A program made the translations under genes and the position numbers. DNA of 45,180 bases from Candidatus Sulfopaludibacter sp. SbA3 (lineage in GTDB: Bacteria; Acidobacteriota; Vicinamibacteria; Vicinamibacterales; UBA2999), in the NCBI GenBank assembly GCA_945903265.1, contig CAMDNQ010000022.1:1-45180 (forward strand). The letters run 5' to 3'. Positions within the stretch are counted from its first letter, which is position 1. Each line of letters opens with the position of its first letter. The notes below the pieces were generated by a model. That model had not been told where the DNA came from. It saw only the letters and a list, made by a program, of their open reading frames with translations, and did no database searches. Below, piece by piece: positions 26,016 to 34,816 of this stretch.

Positions 26016-27452
26016 CTACCAATTGGTTTCTTTGTAATCCTTCAGGAACTTCCCCCACACGTGCGTGCCCGTGTTGAACCCGCTGATGATGGGGTCGACG
26101 ATGCGGGCGGCGCCGTCGACGATGTCGAGCGGCGGGTGAAACCGGTGCTCTGACACTTTCCGTGCGGCAATCTCCGCCGGATCCTCATCGGTCACCCAAC
26201 CCGTATCGACGCTGTTCATGTGAATGCCGTCGTGCTCGTAATCGGTCGCCGACGTGCGCGTCATCATGTTGAGCGCCGCCTTCGCCATATTCGTATGCGG
26301 ATGCCTCGTCGTCTTGAACTTGCGGTAGAACTGCCCTTCCACCGCCGACACGTTCACGATGTGCTTGTCGCGCTCGGGCGTGCGCGTCATGAGCGGCTTG
26401 AGCCGCCCGTTGAAGATGAACGGCGCCACCGCGTTGACCAGGTGCACCTCGAGCAGCTCCACGGTCGGCACCTCGTCCAGCATCAGGCGCCACGAGTTGC
26501 GGCCGCGTAAGTCGACCTGCTGCAGATCCTGATCGAGCTGACCCGTCGGGAAGAAGTGTCCCTGCGGCGCGAGCTCCTCTTCGAGCAGCTTCACCTGCGT
26601 CAGCTCCGCCGAGTGCGTGATGCCGACGGCGCCTACCAGGCGGCCCGCGGCTGCCGGCAGCGATCGGGCGGCCTCCTTCTCTTCCTCGAGCATGTGGGCG
26701 TAGAACTCGGGCGGCCGGCGCACGGTCTGGCAGGCGTTGTTGATGATGAAGTCGAGCCGCGAGCGGGTCAGCATCTCGCGGCAGAACAGCTCGACGCTCG
26801 GCGTGTGGCGCAGGTCGAGACCGTACACCTCCAGCCGATCGCTCCAGTCCGAAAAGTCAGGCTCCTGGGAGTAGCGCTTGGCGGCGTCGCGTGGAAACCG
26901 CGTGGTGACGACCACGTGGGCGCCGCAGCGCAGGAGCTTCAGCCCGGTCTGGTAGCCAATCTTGACGCGACCGCCGCTGAGCAACGCCACCCGCCCGCGC
27001 AGGTCGGCGAGCTCGGTGCGCTTGCGGAAGTTCAACTCGGCGCAAGGGGGACAGAGCTGGTCGTAGAAATGGTGCGCCTGCGTGAACATCTCTTTGCACA
27101 CATAGCAATGCTGACGTTCCAGTTCCCGCGGCTCTTCCTGTATCTCCGTCGGCGGAAACACATTGGGCGTGTGGAAGACACGTTTTCTTCGCAGGACCTG
27201 AATCCCGGTGAGCGCCCGCGTTTCCAGGTCACGGTTGACGCGCGCGTTGCGGATCTCGCGCGCCCGGCCCTTCGTCCTGTGGCGGCGCGCCGTGCGGTCA
27301 GGGTGAACCACCGTTGAGACCGCCTTGAGCAGGCGCTTCCGCTCCTCCTCAGGCAGACCTTCGAGGACGCTCCGGTCCGCGCCAATCGACTCGAGCAGCT
27401 CGACCGCGTCGCGCAGGCGTTCCACAGTAAGCCGCTCATCTCGTACAGCCAT
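26016..27452 (-). CDS. SDR-fold protein with four-cysteine domain and no catalytic Tyr
   Basis: A 478-residue protein in three parts. Residues 1-105 are charged and helical with no recognised domain. Residues 116-137 hold C116xxC and C134xxC in [23 protein letters not shown], a likely zinc site. From about 150 there is a Rossmann domain: [11 protein letters not shown] at 160-170, INNA at 237-240, NVSA (Ser369) and TNMAKAALN. At the position four before Lys391, where SDR enzymes have Tyr, there is Thr387. The motif TNMAKAALN is, as far as I remember, also kept in eukaryotic homologues. Function unknown; possibly an oxidoreductase with an altered mechanism or a non-catalytic protein. Divergent from the sugar dehydrogenase gene by 22 bases. 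Confidence 0.75.
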   Translation of the reverse strand: MAVRDERLTVERLRDAVELLESIGADRSVLEGLPEEERKRLLKAVSTVVHPDRTARRHRTKGRAREIRNARVNRDLETRALTGIQVLRRKRVFHTPNVFPPTEIQEEPRELERQHCYVCKEMFTQAHHFYDQLCPPCAELNFRKRTELADLRGRVALLSGGRVKIGYQTGLKLLRCGAHVVVTTRFPRDAAKRYSQEPDFSDWSDRLEVYGLDLRHTPSVELFCREMLTRSRLDFIINNACQTVRRPPEFYAHMLEEEKEAARSLPAAAGRLVGAVGITHSAELTQVKLLEEELAPQGHFFPTGQLDQDLQQVDLRGRNSWRLMLDEVPTVELLEVHLVNAVAPFIFNGRLKPLMTRTPERDKHIVNVSAVEGQFYRKFKTTRHPHTNMAKAALNMMTRTSATDYEHDGIHMNSVDTGWVTDEDPAEIAARKVSEHRFHPPLDIVDGAARIVDPIISGFNTGTHVWGKFLKDYKETNW

Positions 27453-27474
27453 CCGTTCAGGTTACGATCCACTC

Positions 27475-28680
27475 ATGAAACGCGCAATGCTCATCGGCGC
27501 GCTCCTCCTGGCACTCGGCGTGCTCGGCGTGACCGCCTGGGCGCAGGTCGATCGGCGTCCGCCGAACGGCGCGAGCCAGCGTCCGGCATTTACCGGCCAG
27601 ACCGATGCGCCCGCGCAGACTGGGGGCGTCGCCTTCGACGTGCTCACGGTCGCCGCGGGCCTGCAGTTCCCGTGGGGCATGGACTTCCTGCCGGACGGAC
27701 GCATCCTCGTCACCGAGCGTGACGGCCGCCTCCGCGTCGTCAGCCCTGGCGGCAACCTCTCCTCTCCCGTTGATGGCGTGCTTGCGGTGGACGCTCGCGG
27801 GCAGGGTGGCCTGCTCGACATCGCGCTGCATCCCGACTTCGCGTCGAATCAGCTGGTCTACTGGACGTTCTCCGAGCCGCAGGGCGGGAACAGGAACGGG
27901 ACGAGCGTGGCGCGCGGCAGGTTCGTCGATGGTGCTGCGCCGCGCATCGAGGGCGCGCAGGTCATCTTCCGCCAGGCGCCGGCGATGAACTCCGCCCAGC
28001 ACTATGGCGGACGCCTTGTCTGGGCGCCCGACGGCACACTCTTCGTGACGATGGGCGACCGGTCGATCAACGAAGGCCGGATGCAGTCCCAGAACATGGA
28101 CAGCCTGGTGGGGAAGATCGCGCGCATCAACGCCGACGGCTCGATCCCCGCGGACAACCCGTTCGTCGGCCGCGCGGGCGTGCCGCAGCAGATGTTCTCG
28201 ATCGGCCACCGCAACGTGCAGGCGGCAACGCTCCATCCCGAGACCGGCGAGCTCTGGGAAGTCGAGCATGGCACCCGCGGCGGCGATGAAATCAACATCG
28301 TCCGGGCGGGCCAGGACTACGGCTGGCCGACGATCGCGTACGGCATCGAGTACAGCGGCGGACCGATCACGGGCGCCATCACGCAGAAGCCGGGCATGGA
28401 GCAGCCGGTCTACTACTGGGACCCGGTGATCGCGCCGAGCGGCATGACGTTCTATACCGGCGCGCTCTTCCCCGAGTGGCAGGGAAGCCTTTTCATTGGT
28501 GGATTGGCGACTGAAGATCTGGTCCGTCTGTCGCTCGACGGCGAGCGCGTGACCGGTGAGGAGCGCCTGCTGCGCGACGTCTCTGAGCGCATCCGCGACG
28601 TGGTCCAGGGCCCCGACGGCGCGCTCTACCTGCTCACAGACAGCATCCGCGGCCGCATTCTGAAGATCATTCCCAAATAG
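27475..28680 (+). CDS. exported PQQ-dependent aldose sugar dehydrogenase (Asd/YliI type)
   Basis: A 401-residue protein with a signal peptide (residues 1-24) and the soluble glucose dehydrogenase propeller: [65 protein letters not shown] (catalytic-type His), [32 protein letters not shown] and QDYGWP. Aldose dehydrogenases of this type oxidise pyranose sugars in the periplasm with PQQ and calcium. The ATG at 27475 directly precedes the signal peptide. It is the second PQQ-type dehydrogenase in the window (see 9045), with no PQQ synthesis genes in view. A hairpin follows the stop at 28684. Confidence 0.92.
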   Translation: MKRAMLIGALLLALGVLGVTAWAQVDRRPPNGASQRPAFTGQTDAPAQTGGVAFDVLTVAAGLQFPWGMDFLPDGRILVTERDGRLRVVSPGGNLSSPVDGVLAVDARGQGGLLDIALHPDFASNQLVYWTFSEPQGGNRNGTSVARGRFVDGAAPRIEGAQVIFRQAPAMNSAQHYGGRLVWAPDGTLFVTMGDRSINEGRMQSQNMDSLVGKIARINADGSIPADNPFVGRAGVPQQMFSIGHRNVQAATLHPETGELWEVEHGTRGGDEINIVRAGQDYGWPTIAYGIEYSGGPITGAITQKPGMEQPVYYWDPVIAPSGMTFYTGALFPEWQGSLFIGGLATEDLVRLSLDGERVTGEERLLRDVSERIRDVVQGPDGALYLLTDSIRGRILKIIPK

Positions 28681-28683
28681 AAA

Positions 28684-28707
28684 GGGCGGGCTGTTTCCAG
28701 CCCGCCC
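28684..28707. repeat. hairpin palindrome after the sugar dehydrogenase (family D)
   Basis: GGGCGGGCTG, loop TTTC, CAGCCCGCCC, directly after the stop. Stable enough to block 3' exonucleases or weakly terminate, but followed by CTACC rather than T's. Confidence 0.8.
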
Positions 28708-28711
28708 CTAC

Positions 28712-28732
28712 CGACTACTGACTACCGACTAC
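28712..28732. repeat. three copies of the heptamer YGACTAC
   Basis: CGACTAC, TGACTAC, CGACTAC in tandem between the family D hairpin and the end of the dienelactone hydrolase gene; an inverted CCAGCT/AGCTGG pair follows at 28732-28750 and includes that gene's stop codon. Confidence 0.85.
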
Positions 28733-28742
28733 CAGCTGACAG

Positions 28743-29645
28743 CTAGCTGGTCGCTTTAACGTATTTGTTGAACCACGCCACGGTGCTCTTCCACGCCGCG
28801 TCGGCCGCGGCCTTGTTGTAGCGCATCGGCGTCGCGTCGTTGTTGAACCCGTGCACGGCGCCAGGATAGATGTGGCCTTCGTGCGTGACGCCCGCGGCCT
28901 TCATCGCCGCCTCGTACTCGGGGTACGCGTCGACCAGGCGCTTGTCTTCCTGTCCGTGGTGCACGAGCACCGCGGCCTTGATCTTCGGGACGTCGGCAAC
29001 CGGCGGGGCGCCGCCGTAGTACGGCACCGCAGCCTGCAGATCCGCGCCCATGCGGACGGCGAGCTGGTTGGAGACGCCGCCGCCGAAGCAGAAGCCGGTG
29101 ACGCCGAGGCGTCCCGTGCTGTCGGCGCGCTTCTTCAGCCACACCGCCGAGGCATAGAGGTCCTCGTTCATCTTGGGACGGTCAAGCTTGCCGAACAGCG
29201 CGCCACCCTTTTCGTCGTCACCCGGGTAGCCGCCGACCGAGGTCAGCGCGTCGGGCGCGAAGGTCATGAAGCCCTCGAGCGCCAGGCGGCGCGCGATGTC
29301 TTCGATGTGCGGGTTGAGGCCGCGGTTCTCGTGAATGACGAGGACGGCGGGCAGGCGGTTGTTGCCGGCGTTGGCCGGGCGCACGAGCAGGCCGCTGATG
29401 GTGCCATGGCCCTGGGGCGACGGCACGCTCTCGCGGCTGGTCCGGATGCGCGGGTCGGTCGGCGCGACCTGCTGGGCTGCCGCGTAGTTCGGCATCAGCT
29501 GATCGACGATGGCCGCGGCGGCGGCGCTCGACACGGCGACCTTCTTCACGCGGTCCATGAACGACCGGCGGTCGATGTGTCCGTGGATGAACAGGTTATA
29601 GGCGGAAACCGCCTCTTCGGGCACGGCCGGCTTGGTTGGTTCCAT
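28743..29645 (-). CDS. dienelactone hydrolase family protein
   Basis: A 300-residue alpha/beta hydrolase. The triad is visible: C186 in GFCFGGG, D234 in HGQEDKR and H265 in GAVHGF, with HENRGLNPHIED as the oxyanion region (105-116). A Cys nucleophile is normal for dienelactone hydrolases. The N-terminal 55 residues contain RRSFMDRVKKVAVSSAAAAA, a Tat-like twin-arginine segment set unusually far in (25-45), so export is possible but uncertain. Family members open lactone rings or cleave other esters; substrate unknown. ATG 29645 has AGGAG 8 bases upstream. Confidence 0.9.
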   Translation of the reverse strand: MEPTKPAVPEEAVSAYNLFIHGHIDRRSFMDRVKKVAVSSAAAAAIVDQLMPNYAAAQQVAPTDPRIRTSRESVPSPQGHGTISGLLVRPANAGNNRLPAVLVIHENRGLNPHIEDIARRLALEGFMTFAPDALTSVGGYPGDDEKGGALFGKLDRPKMNEDLYASAVWLKKRADSTGRLGVTGFCFGGGVSNQLAVRMGADLQAAVPYYGGAPPVADVPKIKAAVLVHHGQEDKRLVDAYPEYEAAMKAAGVTHEGHIYPGAVHGFNNDATPMRYNKAAADAAWKSTVAWFNKYVKATS

Positions 29646-29750
29646 CAGTGAGCTCCTAATTCAGAAGAAACGGGGATCAGAAGGGCGCCCGGGAGAATAC
29701 CACGCTCCCCCCGCGCCTGTAAGACGTCTGCCGCCCCCCCTCGCACGTGG

Positions 29751-29796
29751 GGCGGGTCCGGCCGCGAGGCTGGTTCCAGCGAGCGGACGACCCGCC
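29751..29796. repeat. palindrome, family A copy 3
   Basis: Outer arms GGCGGGTCC and GACCCGCC with GCGAGGCTGGTTCCAGCGAG in the loop, close to the loop of copy 1. It lies in the 152-base gap upstream of the dienelactone hydrolase start and two bases from the DUF1569 stop. The rest of that gap shows nothing else. Confidence 0.8.
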
Positions 29797-29797
29797 G

Positions 29798-30262
29798 TCA
29801 GACTCCAAACTGCCGTAGGTGATGGTCCACATGCAGCCATGCCCAGCGGAACCATTGATCGGGACGCATGGCGCCGAAGGCGGGATGGCGGTACGAGCAG
29901 AAGTCCTGGTCGGGTTGCGCGAAGCCTTCGATCAGCCGCAGGAGGTCCGTTCGGTCCCGCTCGAACTCTGTCGGCTTCGTCCCGCCGATCTCCTGATCCA
30001 TCTCCGGCATCGTGCGAATACCGTGCGGCCACTTGCCCGGGCCGTTGAGAGCGACCGCTTTCAGGAGCGATCGCGTGATCACGTTGCTTCGGTCGACGAC
30101 GCTCTTGCGGCCGGTTACGCCAAGAAACGAATCGCTCAAATGGCAGACCGCCTGGTGCGCCGTCATCCGTCCCCACTGGCGCGGACTGTTGGCCCGAAGC
30201 GTCGCGAGCCGCTCGAGGAGACGCGCCTTGTCAGCGGGAACCGCGAGCGTGTTCTTCGGCAT
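29798..30262 (-). CDS. DUF1569 (DinB-like) protein
   Basis: A 154-residue helical protein. WGRMTAHQAVCHLSDSF and the C-terminal WFRWAWLHVDHHLRQFGV give the His residues that form the DinB/YfiT-like metal site (H in the first and last helices). DUF1569 proteins are members of that four-helix superfamily; some relatives are thiol transferases, most are uncharacterised. ATG 30262 begins two bases after the preceding DinB stop, so translation is probably coupled. The longer upstream reading overlaps that gene and is rejected. Confidence 0.83.
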   Translation of the reverse strand: MPKNTLAVPADKARLLERLATLRANSPRQWGRMTAHQAVCHLSDSFLGVTGRKSVVDRSNVITRSLLKAVALNGPGKWPHGIRTMPEMDQEIGGTKPTEFERDRTDLLRLIEGFAQPDQDFCSYRHPAFGAMRPDQWFRWAWLHVDHHLRQFGV

Positions 30263-30264
30263 CG

Positions 30265-30813
30265 CTAGATCTTGTATCGATCGGCGAACAGCCGCAGGTG
30301 ATGCTCGATGTGGCCGTAGGTGACGTAAACAAGCGCTACCGCCGTGACCCTCTTGCCATTGGCGATTCCGCTTCGCTTCCAGGCTTCGGCCGGGAGTCCC
30401 CTGACGAGCGCCAGCGTCGCGTTGCGGACGGCCACCCATTCCTCGAGCACGTCGCCGAAGTCGCGCTGCTCGAAGGCGCCGGCGGGCACGTAGGTGTTCT
30501 CGTCGAAGCCTGAGAGCGGCGTTTCATCGCCGCGGCCGATGCGCATCAGGCGATAGGCGAAGACGCGCTCGGCGTCGGCGAGATGGCCGACCACCTCGCG
30601 GACGCTCCACTTCCCTTCCGCATACCGGTACGCCGCCTGTGTCGCGCTCACACCCGCCAGCTTCTGCCGCACCGCATCCCGCTGCATCGTCAGCAGCTTC
30701 ACGGCGTCGGTGAGGTCGGGCGCGGCGGCGACGTAGCCGGCCATGCCGGGCGAGTGATCGCCGGCGGCAGGGCGTGGCAGTGTGACTACCGACGAAAGCG
30801 TTCGTGTGGTCAT
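30265..30813 (-). CDS. DinB family protein
   Basis: A 182-residue four-helix protein. KWSVREVVGHLADAERVFAYRLMRI carries the first metal His and TYGHIEHHLRLFADRY the last two, in the usual DinB_2 arrangement. Proteins of this superfamily use bacillithiol, mycothiol or other thiols in transferase reactions, or are of unknown role. GGAGG precedes the ATG by about 7 bases. It overlaps the upstream phosphatase by ATGA and is followed after two bases by a second DinB-like gene, so two paralogous folds are produced side by side. Confidence 0.88.
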   Translation of the reverse strand: MTTRTLSSVVTLPRPAAGDHSPGMAGYVAAAPDLTDAVKLLTMQRDAVRQKLAGVSATQAAYRYAEGKWSVREVVGHLADAERVFAYRLMRIGRGDETPLSGFDENTYVPAGAFEQRDFGDVLEEWVAVRNATLALVRGLPAEAWKRSGIANGKRVTAVALVYVTYGHIEHHLRLFADRYKI

Positions 30814-31307
30814 GGCGGGTCCTCCGCGAACTCATCTGCAAAGCGGTGAATCAATTCGTCCTGCGCGGGCGTTTCGGGATGCCCGCCCGCCTCGAGAATT
30901 CTGGCGCGCGCTTCTTTTTCGCTCATTCCGAGCGCGATGGCAACACAGGTCGCGAGCGTTCCCGTCCTGCCGATGCCCATGGCGCAATGAATGAGGATGC
31001 GCTCGCCCGCGCGAAGGCGGGCGGCGGTGTCGTGTGCAAGCCGGGCGAAGGCGGCGCGGTCGTCGGGGACGCCGAGGTTCGCGATCGGAAAGACGTCACG
31101 CTCGCCGCGATACGTCCCGGCCTCGAGCGACCCGGCGTACGACGGCGACTTCCGCGCGATCTCCTGTTCGTCGTTGAGGCAGATGGTCCGCGTCATCTTC
31201 CGGGTGCCGTACTCGCGGAGGAACGACTCGATCGACTCACAGCGGCCCGGCATGCTGTGGAGGTAGAGCGATCCGGCGACGCCTTCAAGATGCACGGCTC
31301 GGAACAT
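30810..31307 (-). CDS. dual-specificity/tyrosine phosphatase
   Basis: A 165-residue protein with the PTP signature HCAMGIGRTGT: Cys108 nucleophile, Arg114 in the P-loop, and a candidate general acid at D82/D83 in GVPDD. It is in the size range of small dual-specificity or cyclin-dependent-kinase-inhibitor-3-like phosphatases. Targets may be phosphotyrosine, phosphoinositides or phosphoglycans. The start at ATG 31307 avoids overlap with the glycosyltransferase stop at 31324; no clear Shine-Dalgarno. Stop/start overlap with the DinB gene is ATGA. Confidence 0.85.
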   Translation of the reverse strand: MFRAVHLEGVAGSLYLHSMPGRCESIESFLREYGTRKMTRTICLNDEQEIARKSPSYAGSLEAGTYRGERDVFPIANLGVPDDRAAFARLAHDTAARLRAGERILIHCAMGIGRTGTLATCVAIALGMSEKEARARILEAGGHPETPAQDELIHRFADEFAEDPP

Positions 31308-31323
31308 ATGGTGCAGCGGAGAC

Positions 31324-33009
31324 TCAGCTGAAGCACGGCAGGCCGAGCCGGCCAAACCGGCTCGTGGCGCGCCGGCGTGTGTCGATCAACAGTCGGCCGC
31401 CGGTCCCTTCCAGCTCCACATAGTGCCGGGTGAAGTGTTCGAGGATACGCGGATACGCGGCCAGATCCTCGAACACCGGGTCGTGGGTCGAGACGGCAAA
31501 CGGCACAGACTGCCGCTCGAGCAGCGCCAGCGACTGCGCCTCGTGTGGCGGGTCGGAGCGCCACCCGTGAGCCCACTGCAGGTGTCCGCCCGCAATCGGC
31601 CGTTCGGCGAGGTATCCCACCTGATACGGCGTCGAGCCGGTGACAAACAGGCGGTCCCCGCCGGTCGTGCAGTCGTGCATGTAACGGATCAGCATCTTCA
31701 GCCGGAAGTCCTCACCCGCCTCCTCCCATCCTGCGGCATCGAGGCGTCGAGCCTCCTCCGCCGGCTGATAGGCATCGATAGGCGGCGCCGCAAGAAGCTG
31801 CCCGTACACGTTGCGAAGTTCGGCACGTTCGGATGGCGCGAACAGGTCGCGGTCCAGGCTGGCGATGGCCGCCACAGTCGTGACGAGAAACACCGCGATT
31901 GAGGCGGCAATGCCGAGCGCGCGCCGGATGCCGGGCTCCGCGCGCCACGCCTGGGTCAGCAGTCGCGCTCCGAGCACGGCGGTCAGCGGGAGCAGGGCCT
32001 GGTAGTAGCTGGGCTGGCGCAGCAGCCTCTCGGCAATGAACGTCGCGAGCGCAGCGGCCAGCAGGCATCGGCCGGAATCGAGTGATGTCGGTTCGCCACG
32101 CCTCATGCGAGACAGGACGGTGTATGCGGCCAGGCCCAGGATGAACACCGGCACGAGCATGGTGAGATGAAACAGCCATTCGACGGCTGTGTCATTCGGC
32201 GGGAGCCTGAACTCGCCTCCGCCGATCGGCACCATGCGAAGAGGATTGGCGTCGACGAGCGAACGATAAGGCGATTCGGCTGGCGCCCATGTCTCGCCCC
32301 ATGCCGCGCGCGTCCGCACGTAATCGACCAGCCCCTCATTGACCTGCACGACCACCGCCCACGGGGCCAGCAGCGCGGCAGCCGTCAGCCCGTAGGCAGT
32401 CGCGTCGCGGAATGCGCCACGCCAGCCACGGGACGCCGGGACGATCAGGCGGGCGAGCGCAAAGGCGAGGACGGACGCGACGCCGATGTACAGGCCGTGA
32501 TCGTGCCGAAACAGGAATGCGAGTCCGGCGATCGCTCCGAGAGCCGCGGCGCGGCGGACCGAGGGCCGTTCCATGTACCACCAGCCCGCCAGCACGGCGC
32601 ACGGGTAGAAGAACATCTTCGGAAACTGGAACGTCGGCGCGCCGAGCAGAATCACGATCGCCACGAGCACGCTGGCGAGCGACGCGACCGGTGACCCCGA
32701 CAGGCGCACCGCCATGTGGAACGCGATCACCATGCTCGCGACGATGAACGTCCAGTGGACGACAAACTCGCCAATCAGGCGATAGCCGCTCAGCCACTGG
32801 ACGAGCGTGGAGACAGCCGTCAGCAGCGGCCACCCGGTCTGGAAGAAATCGCGGTAGGGATGATCGCCGGCGAGGAGCGCCGTCGCTTCCCACAGGACAT
32901 AGAAATTCGTGTCGAAGACCTGTTCGACGACGCCGTACGCGAGGACGGCCGTCGTCAGCGTCCCGACCAGCGCGTACAGACTCCAGTGCGCGCGGTACGG
33001 GAGCGCCAT
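31324..33009 (-). CDS. multi-pass membrane glycosyltransferase-like protein (ArnT/PMT, GT39/83 type)
   Basis: A 561-residue protein with about ten hydrophobic helices in the first 400 residues and a soluble C-terminal domain of about 150 residues. VVEQVFDTNFYVLWEATALLAGDHPYRDFFQTGWPLL in the first loop contains an acidic residue and aromatic pattern as in GT-C enzymes, which take sugars from polyprenyl phosphate on the outer face of the membrane. The match to a named subfamily is not certain. ATG 33009 is chosen; it lies five bases after the nuclease stop. The nucleic-acid-enzyme neighbours upstream and the phosphatase downstream offer no functional clue. Confidence 0.75.
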   Translation of the reverse strand: MALPYRAHWSLYALVGTLTTAVLAYGVVEQVFDTNFYVLWEATALLAGDHPYRDFFQTGWPLLTAVSTLVQWLSGYRLIGEFVVHWTFIVASMVIAFHMAVRLSGSPVASLASVLVAIVILLGAPTFQFPKMFFYPCAVLAGWWYMERPSVRRAAALGAIAGLAFLFRHDHGLYIGVASVLAFALARLIVPASRGWRGAFRDATAYGLTAAALLAPWAVVVQVNEGLVDYVRTRAAWGETWAPAESPYRSLVDANPLRMVPIGGGEFRLPPNDTAVEWLFHLTMLVPVFILGLAAYTVLSRMRRGEPTSLDSGRCLLAAALATFIAERLLRQPSYYQALLPLTAVLGARLLTQAWRAEPGIRRALGIAASIAVFLVTTVAAIASLDRDLFAPSERAELRNVYGQLLAAPPIDAYQPAEEARRLDAAGWEEAGEDFRLKMLIRYMHDCTTGGDRLFVTGSTPYQVGYLAERPIAGGHLQWAHGWRSDPPHEAQSLALLERQSVPFAVSTHDPVFEDLAAYPRILEHFTRHYVELEGTGGRLLIDTRRRATSRFGRLGLPCFS

Positions 33010-33014
33010 GGTGG

Positions 33015-33482
33015 TCAGATCAATCGTTCGGAGACGACCGGGATGCGCTTCTCGACGATGACGTCCCACCAGCCGAAGTGGACGGCAAGGACGTGATCGA
33101 GCTCGCGGGTGTCGACGGTGCTGATTGCCTGGCCGGTGGAGGGCATGCAGTAGGCGGCGTGCGGCGACGCGGCCAGCATATGGAGCACGCCGGAGGAAAA
33201 CCCGCTGCCGCCGTACGCGACGCAGCCCGACATCGCGAGCGAGCGGACGTCCTCGAGGGCGTACGGGATCTTCTCGTCCACCGACCCCTGGCTATCCTGG
33301 AACTTGCACTCGATGGCGAACGCCTTCTGCCCTTCTTCGCTGACGCAGAAGACGTCGACGCAGCGGTCCTTGCCGATGATCGTCTTGCCGACGCGCACTT
33401 CGCGGTAGACCTTCAGCCCGCGCGGCCCGAAGCGCGTGGCGATGTACGACGCGACAAGGTTGGCGTAATCGGCGCCCGTCAT
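33015..33482 (-). CDS. PD-(D/E)XK nuclease superfamily protein, candidate restriction enzyme
   Basis: A 155-residue protein. The motif is D43 in KDRCVDVFCV, then E58-C-K60 in FAIECKFQ, giving D-(x14)-E-x-K; N-terminal TGADYANLVASYIATRF is a helix typical of small restriction-type folds. It could cut DNA but may be a diverged, non-specific or inactive member. It is co-oriented with and 22 bases downstream of a DNA methyltransferase gene, the arrangement expected of a type II restriction-modification pair. No Shine-Dalgarno is seen; the repeat F copies separate the two genes. Partner specificity unknown. Confidence 0.75.
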   Translation of the reverse strand: MTGADYANLVASYIATRFGPRGLKVYREVRVGKTIIGKDRCVDVFCVSEEGQKAFAIECKFQDSQGSVDEKIPYALEDVRSLAMSGCVAYGGSGFSSGVLHMLAASPHAAYCMPSTGQAISTVDTRELDHVLAVHFGWWDVIVEKRIPVVSERLI

Positions 33483-33490
33483 CGAGGGTG

Positions 33491-33540
33491 CGTAGTGTCC
33501 GGCTTCATCGGGGGTACGTAGTGTCCGGCTTTAGCCGGAC
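33491..33540. repeat. family F repeat: direct pair plus palindrome
   Basis: CGTAGTGTCCGGCTT occurs twice, at 33491-33505 and 33517-33531, with a 26-base period. The second copy runs into a perfect palindrome GTCCGGCTTTAGCCGGAC (33523-33540). The unit supplies the last residues and stop codon of the methyltransferase (VRLKPDTTYPR). The shared core ACGTAGTGTCCGGCT is also found inside nrdJ (38127-38175). Confidence 0.85.
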
Positions 33541-34281
33541 CTCCTCGAGCAAATCGGGTTGTTCGTCAGGCGGATCCGCGGGCAGGTCGTCCGGCACGCG
33601 CCCTTCCCCGAACTCGCGCAGTCGATTCGCGGCAATGCGGACGGCTTCGGGATTCAGGTCGTTGCCGAGGAACCGCCGCCCGAGCCGCACGGCGGCGACG
33701 CCCACGCTTCCCGATCCCATGAACGGATCGGCGACGACATTCCCTGGCGACGAGCTCTGATTGATGAGAGCCTCGGCCACCTCGGTGGGCTTCTCCGCCG
33801 GATACCCGCCGCGGACGCGCGACACTTCGATGATGTCGGCCATGCCGAGATCGTTCAGCTTGCGCTTCCCTTTCTCGAAAAACAGGATCAGCTCGTAGCG
33901 CGCGCGGTAGTGATACCCCATCCCGATCGTCTGCTTGTCCCACACGAGCGGCTTCCAGAACTTGAAGCCGGCCAGCTCCGCTTCCGGCTTCGCCACGAAC
34001 ATCGTTTCGGCGTCGCAGAGCAGGTAGAAGTGCGAGTCCTTCTTGAGGACGCGGTACACCTCGCGGAACAGCTCGCCGAAGCGCGCGTTCGGAAAGATGG
34101 CGAACCAGTCGTTGCTGGACGACTTGCTGTGCTTCAGCCTCGTCGTCGTCCCGATCGCGCGATGCTTTTCGAGCGACTCGTAGGCGGGATCGGTGATCAG
34201 CAGGTCGACGGACGCGGCCGGCTGCGTCTGCAGCCAGGCGACGGCGTCGAGATGCGCAAGTTCGTAAGGGGAGGCAGCCAC
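33505..34281 (-). CDS. beta-class DNA (N4-cytosine/N6-adenine) methyltransferase
   Basis: A 258-residue enzyme with motif IV DPAY (31-34) before motif I DPFMGSGS (185-192), the order of the beta class; motif X-like NPEAVRIAANR follows. The target (N6-A or N4-C) and recognition site cannot be read from sequence. It sits directly upstream of the PD-(D/E)XK gene on the same strand, so I read the pair as a candidate type II restriction-modification system. Start is GTG 34281, no Shine-Dalgarno. The C-terminal residues VRLKPDTTYPR and the stop come from a family F repeat, so the native C-terminus has been replaced or extended. Confidence 0.88.
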   Translation of the reverse strand: MAASPYELAHLDAVAWLQTQPAASVDLLITDPAYESLEKHRAIGTTTRLKHSKSSSNDWFAIFPNARFGELFREVYRVLKKDSHFYLLCDAETMFVAKPEAELAGFKFWKPLVWDKQTIGMGYHYRARYELILFFEKGKRKLNDLGMADIIEVSRVRGGYPAEKPTEVAEALINQSSSPGNVVADPFMGSGSVGVAAVRLGRRFLGNDLNPEAVRIAANRLREFGEGRVPDDLPADPPDEQPDLLEEVRLKPDTTYPR

Positions 34282-34327
34282 GCGGATGCCGTCATTCTAC
34301 GACGGCCGGCGTGACAGACTAGGTCAC

Positions 34328-34816
34328 ATGCGCGCCCTCGCCGCCCTTGGTGTCGTCGCAATCCTGACCTCGGCCGGGCCAGTCGGGGCGCAGGAGCTTG
34401 CCGGCACGTTCGATCAGCTGCGCGTCCTCGTCAAAGCGGGCGACCGCATCCGCGTCGTGGATACGTCCGGTGTGGATATTCGCGGGACGATCGCCGACAT
34501 CGGCGCATCGTCTCTGGCGGTCATGTCCGAAGGGACGCGGCGCGACCTTGCCGAACGCGACATTGCCACCATCCATCAGCGGCGCCCGGATTCGCTCGCC
34601 AACGGTGCTCTGTGGGGATTCGGGATCGGGGCCGGTCTCGGACTGGCCGGTGGCATCGCGCTGTCGGACCTCGGTTCGGCGGCGATCGTCCCGATCTTCA
34701 CGCTGCTGTATGGGGGGATTGGCGCCGGCATCGGCACCGGCCTGGATGCGATGGTTTCCGCCGAGCGGGTGATTTACGCCCGGCGGATCGTCCTCTCGCT
34801 GTCGCTGCGTCCTTAG
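34328..34816 (+). CDS. exported protein with glycine-rich helices, function unknown
   Basis: A 162-residue protein with a signal peptide (residues 1-22), a small beta-rich segment (about 30-85; IRVVDTSGVDIRGTIADIG) and two glycine-rich hydrophobic helices (GFGIGAGLGLAGGIALS, GGIGAGIGTGLDAM). The first part resembles the short SH3-like barrel of many uncharacterised Acidobacteriota proteins. No name can be given. The ATG at 34328 sits 46 bases from the divergent methyltransferase start. Its stop abuts the VOC gene stop exactly. Confidence 0.7.
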   Translation: MRALAALGVVAILTSAGPVGAQELAGTFDQLRVLVKAGDRIRVVDTSGVDIRGTIADIGASSLAVMSEGTRRDLAERDIATIHQRRPDSLANGALWGFGIGAGLGLAGGIALSDLGSAAIVPIFTLLYGGIGAGIGTGLDAMVSAERVIYARRIVLSLSLRP

